A stretch of DNA of 64,000 nucleotides, from positions 9,094,227 to 9,158,226 of the forward strand of contig NC_039362.1 of NCBI RefSeq assembly GCF_003573695.1. Reading direction: 5' to 3'. The translations under genes and the position numbers were made by a program. Below, piece by piece: positions 60,346-64,000 of the stretch (its first letter is position 1; every line of letters begins with the position of its first letter). The DNA comes from Papaver somniferum (taxonomy: Eukaryota; Streptophyta; Magnoliopsida; Ranunculales; Papaveraceae). Under the pieces are notes generated by a model. That model worked only from the letters and a program-made list of their open reading frames with translations, was not told the origin of the DNA and made no database searches.

Positions 60346-63300
60346 ATGGCAATTAACCAAAATATTCAAGGTTTCAACTATGCCCAAAGTCTAATTCCAA
60401 TTTTTGATGGTGAGAGTTACGATTATTGGAGTCTACAAATGAAGACACTATTCATTTCACAAGACCTGTGGGATTTTATAGAAGAAGGTTATAAAGTACC
60501 AGAGTCGGCAGAAACTCTGTCGTCATGGACGGACGCACAGAAAAAGGAGTATAAGGAAAATAAGAAGAAAGATGCTAAAGCATTACTGTTTCTACAACAG
60601 GGCGTAACCAAAGCTATTTTTCCTCGAATTTCGGTGGCGAAAACTTCACAGGAGGCCTGGAATATTCTCAAAGTAGCATTCCAAGGATCAGAAAAGGTAA
60701 TCTCCATTAAACTACAAAATTTATGGCGAGATTTTGATAATTTACTTATGAAAGAAAATGAAACTATCCAGAATTTCTTCTCAAGAGTTACTGGCATAGT
60801 AAATCAAATCAGTAGTTATGGAGATACCATTGAAAATAAAAGAGTGGTAGAAAAGATATTAAGAAGCTTACCATTCAAATTTGATCATATCGTCGCTGCC
60901 ATTGAAGAATCAAAAAATTTATCGACTCTCTCGGTACATGAATTAATGGGTTCACTCGAGGCGCACGAGAAAAGAATAAATAGGTTCGCGGAGCAACCAT
61001 TGGAGCAGGCATTTCAATCAAAAATAAATTTCAGTGAGAAGAAAAATACAGAAGCCAAAAAAGAAAGCTCCAGAGGGGGATCGTCATCCAACTCACAGTA
61101 CGAGAAAGGGTCGACGTCAAATCAAGGACCCAGAAATTTCTACCGCGGACGTGGAAAAGGAAAAGGAGGTTATAGAAACAACAATCAAAGGTACGGAAAA
61201 AATAACTCCTCAAATCTCCGATGCAATGTTTGCAAAAAGTTTGGACATGCAACTGAAGATTGCAAGTATAAGTGCACCAAGTGTGATAAATTAAATCACA
61301 TGGAGAAAGATTGTTGGCTTAATGAAGCAAACTATTCCGAGAAAAACAATTCTCAGAATCAAGTATTCTATTCCTGCCTCACCTCGCAACAAGAATCGCA
61401 AGGTATATGGTACGTCGACAGCGGATGCAGCAGCCATATGACAGGAAACAAAGAATATTTCGTAAAATTGGAGGAACAAGAGATTCCGCCAGTCAAACTT
61501 GGAGATGGAAAGTTCCAGAATGTTGAAGGAAGAGGAGTCATATCCGTACGTACAAGGTCAGGTAAAACTCGATACATATCTGATGTTCTTTATGTTCCTG
61601 GCCTAGCTCAAAATTTATTAAGTGTTGGACAACTTATAAGAAAGGGGTACTCACTACATTTCGAAGACGGAGAATGCACAATTTATGATAAAATTAACAA
61701 GCAATTGGTGGCAAAAGTAAAAATGTCAGGAAATTTTGTCTTTCCCTTATCTATGCCATCAATTGAAAATTGTGCAATGAGTACCAACCATATTGACGAA
61801 GGAAAGCTATGGCATTTGAGATACGGGCATCTAAACTACAGATCCTTGAAGGTTCTTAAATCAAATAACATGGTAATTGGTCTTCCCAATATCATCGGTG
61901 GAGATAAAATATGTGAAGGCTGTATTCTTGGGAAGTTTCATAGACTTCCATTTACAAACAAATCGTGGAGAGCAAGAAAGCCCCTCGAATTGGTGCACGC
62001 CGATATTTGCGGTCCGACAAGAACAACCTCACTCAACAACAGAAGATATTTTCTTTTATTCGTGGATGATTATACCAGGATGATGTGGGTGTATATTCTC
62101 GAGCAAAAGTCCGAGGCATTCACTAAATTCCGAGAATTCAAGGCGCTGGCAGAGAAGCAAAGTGGCCATCAATTGAAGATTTTCCGTACAGACCGTGGTG
62201 GAGAATTTACTTCAAAAGAGTTTATCAACTACTGCAAAGAAAATGGAATTAAGAAGGAGCTAACCGTTCGATACACTCCACAACAAAACGGCGTCGCGGA
62301 AAGAAAAAATCGTACGATCGTGGAAATGGCTCGGAGTATGCTAAAAGCAAGGAAGCTACCTAATAGCTACTGGGCAGAAGCAGTCAACACGGCGGTTTAC
62401 ATCCTTAACCGTTCTCCAACAAAGGCAGTTCTCAACAAGACTCCATATGAAGCTTGGCATAAGAAAAAGCCCGAGGTAACTTCTTTCAGAATTTTTGGTT
62501 GCGTTGCATATTCACATATTCCATCTCAACACAGAGAAAAGTTTGATGAAAAAGGAGAAAAGCTAATATTCATCGGATATAGCGAGGAGTCTAAAGCCAG
62601 ATACAAATGAACTGGTAATATCAAGAGACGTTATCTTTGATGAATTCAAAGCTTGGGATTGGAATGATGAACCAGATAACCACGAGTCTCCACTAGTCAT
62701 CGAAGAAGAGCCAGATCAGCCACGTCAGGAAGAAAGTACTCCACCACCAAGCCCGAGGTCTCCTAGTCCAACACAACAAAGTCCAAGTTCATCGGAAGCA
62801 AGTTCCCCACCTAGAAAGGTGCGTTCCCTAAGAGATATTTATGAAATATCTAATTGTGCATTTATAGCACTAGAGCCTCAAAGATATGAGGAAGCAGCAA
62901 AAGAAGAAAAACGGAGAGACGCCATGGACGAAGAAATGCGAGTAATCGAGAAAAATAAGACATGGGAGCTTGTTAATCAGCCAATTGACAACGAAATAAT
63001 TGGTCTGAAATGGGTCTACAAGACAAAATACAACGAAGATGGTTCGATTCAGAAGCACAAGGCAAGGCTAGTTGCAAAAGGATATTCCCAGCAACCAGGA
63101 ATCGACTACAACGAGACATTCGCCCCAGTCGCTCGCATGGAAACAATCCGAATGGTGTTAGCCTTAGCAGCTCAACTCAAAATGAAAGTCCACCAATTGG
63201 ACGTAAAGTCAGCGTTCCTGAACGGAGAACTTGAAGAAGAGGTGTACGTTGAACAATCACAAGGATATGTCCGAAAAGGAAAAGAAAAAATGGTTTATCG

Positions 63301-64000
63301 TCTACGGAAAGCACTATATGGCCTGAAGCAAGCACAACGTGCATGGAACAGCAAAATCGACAAGTATTTCCGAGATAATGGATTTCAGAAAAGTCCAAGT
63401 GAGCCATCCCTCTACATTAAAAAACAAGGTACGGATTTCCTAATTGTCTGTCTCTACGTTGATGATTTAATTTACGCCAGCATAAAACAAGAGATGGCAG
63501 AAAATTTTAAGAAGGAGATGATGAAAGAATATGAGATGACAGACTTAGGACTTATGCGATATTTTCTTGGGATTGAAGTAAAACAATCTCCAGAAGAAAT
63601 ATTCATTTCTCAAGAAAAATATGCGGAAGACTTACTGAAAAGGTTCAACATGATGGATTGCAAACCAATTTCAACTCCAATGGGTACTAATGAGAAGTTG
63701 ATAAAAAATGATGGAGCGCCAAAAGTAGATCCAACCTTATTCAGAAGTCTAGTCGGCTCACTGATCTACTTAACAAATACAAGGCCAGACATCGTCAATG
63801 CAACCAGCATTGTTTCTCGGTTTATGAGCGAGCCAAGCAAGTTACACTACGCCGCCGCAAAAAGAATTCTTCGATATATCAAGGGAACAAAGAATTTTGG
63901 CATCAAGTATACAAGAGAAAAAGATAATGATTTAATTGGCTTCACAGATAGCGATTGGGCAGGTTCTATTGAAGACCGAAAGAGCACATCAGGCTATGTT
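60346..64000 (+). pseudogene. Ty1/copia gag-pol polyprotein with one frameshift
   Basis: The frame from ATG 60346 encodes a UBN2-type gag (about residues 10-230), two CCHC knuckles (CNVCKKFGHATEDC at 61222, CTKCDKLNHMEKDC), protease (WYVDSGCSSHM, about 61409), and integrase with its GAG-pre region, Asp (HADICGP), Asp (RTDRGGEF) and Glu (near GVAERKNRT). It stops at 62610. A second frame resumes at once (NELVISRDVIFDEF) and runs through RT (YVDDLIYAS, 63455) to the start of RNase H (FTDSDWAGS) at the window edge. The junction lacks the few residues usually found before the ISRDV motif, so a short deletion caused the frameshift. Lineage within copia is not assigned. Confidence 0.85.

Larger units (their letters stand above)
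59826..64000 (+). mobile_element. Ty1/copia retrotransposon, 5' LTR to RNase H (continues past window)
   Basis: A 5' LTR, a primer-binding site and a gag-pol coding region of copia order (gag, protease, integrase, RT, RNase H) lie on the plus strand. The 3' LTR is outside the window. It sits downstream of exon 2 of the callose synthase-like gene in the same orientation, probably in an intron. The left flank ends TACGAG. Confidence 0.85.

Overview
The window is nuclear DNA of a flowering plant, most likely a eudicot. It is AT-rich and spliced, it carries plant-type Athila-like Ty3/gypsy and Ty1/copia elements, a Mutator-like (MULE) transposase and plant mobile domain (PMD) sequences, and it shows no bacterial gene organisation. 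I cannot name the species. Most of the window is mobile DNA, often nested and mostly broken.

Region by region. (1) 1-715 and 21650-22309 are two parts of one minus-strand open frame of unknown function, split by a retrotransposon. (2) 721-21649 is a 20.9-kb composite Athila-like unit flanked by the 5-bp duplication CAACG. It runs: LTR, leader, gag-pol lacking integrase, a 128-nt poly(A), an unrelated LTR, a second pol fragment, a third LTR, an integrase fragment, a last LTR. (3) 22310-24230 holds a tandem repeat and an LTR-like promoter region. (4) About 24240-42130 looks like one large MULE-derived unit. It has a transposase fused to an AT-hook and an OTU-type cysteine protease (plus strand), a small SANT/NAM-associated-like gene (minus) and a four-exon PMD gene (minus). 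Its introns and spacers, but not its exons, are filled with inverted GGTTCGGC / GCCGAACC repeats. A non-autonomous relative of the region-2 family (31789-39767) interrupts the second PMD exon.

(5) 42140-42705 is a 116-125-bp tandem repeat. (6) 44096-45856 carries, in one orientation and with introns, fragments of three unrelated host genes: ribonucleotide reductase large subunit, an LRR receptor-like kinase and a kinesin motor. This resembles gene capture by a Helitron or Pack-MULE. (7) 46920-47364 ends in a CACTA-like terminus, and 47590-48520 is a second hairpin-motif array built on TTCGGTT / AACCGAA. (8) 50231-55886 contains a 2.4-kb direct duplication with RNase H-like remnants. (9) 56401-57588 holds two small convergent open genes. 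(10) 58014-59471 is the promoter and first two coding exons of a callose synthase-like gene. A Ty1/copia element (59826 to beyond the window) lies just downstream, apparently inside its second coding intron.

The strongest candidates for something undescribed are the multi-gene MULE-OTU-PMD unit with its intron-confined palindromic arrays, the captured-gene mosaic, and the composite retrotransposon with fused LTR-pol junctions.
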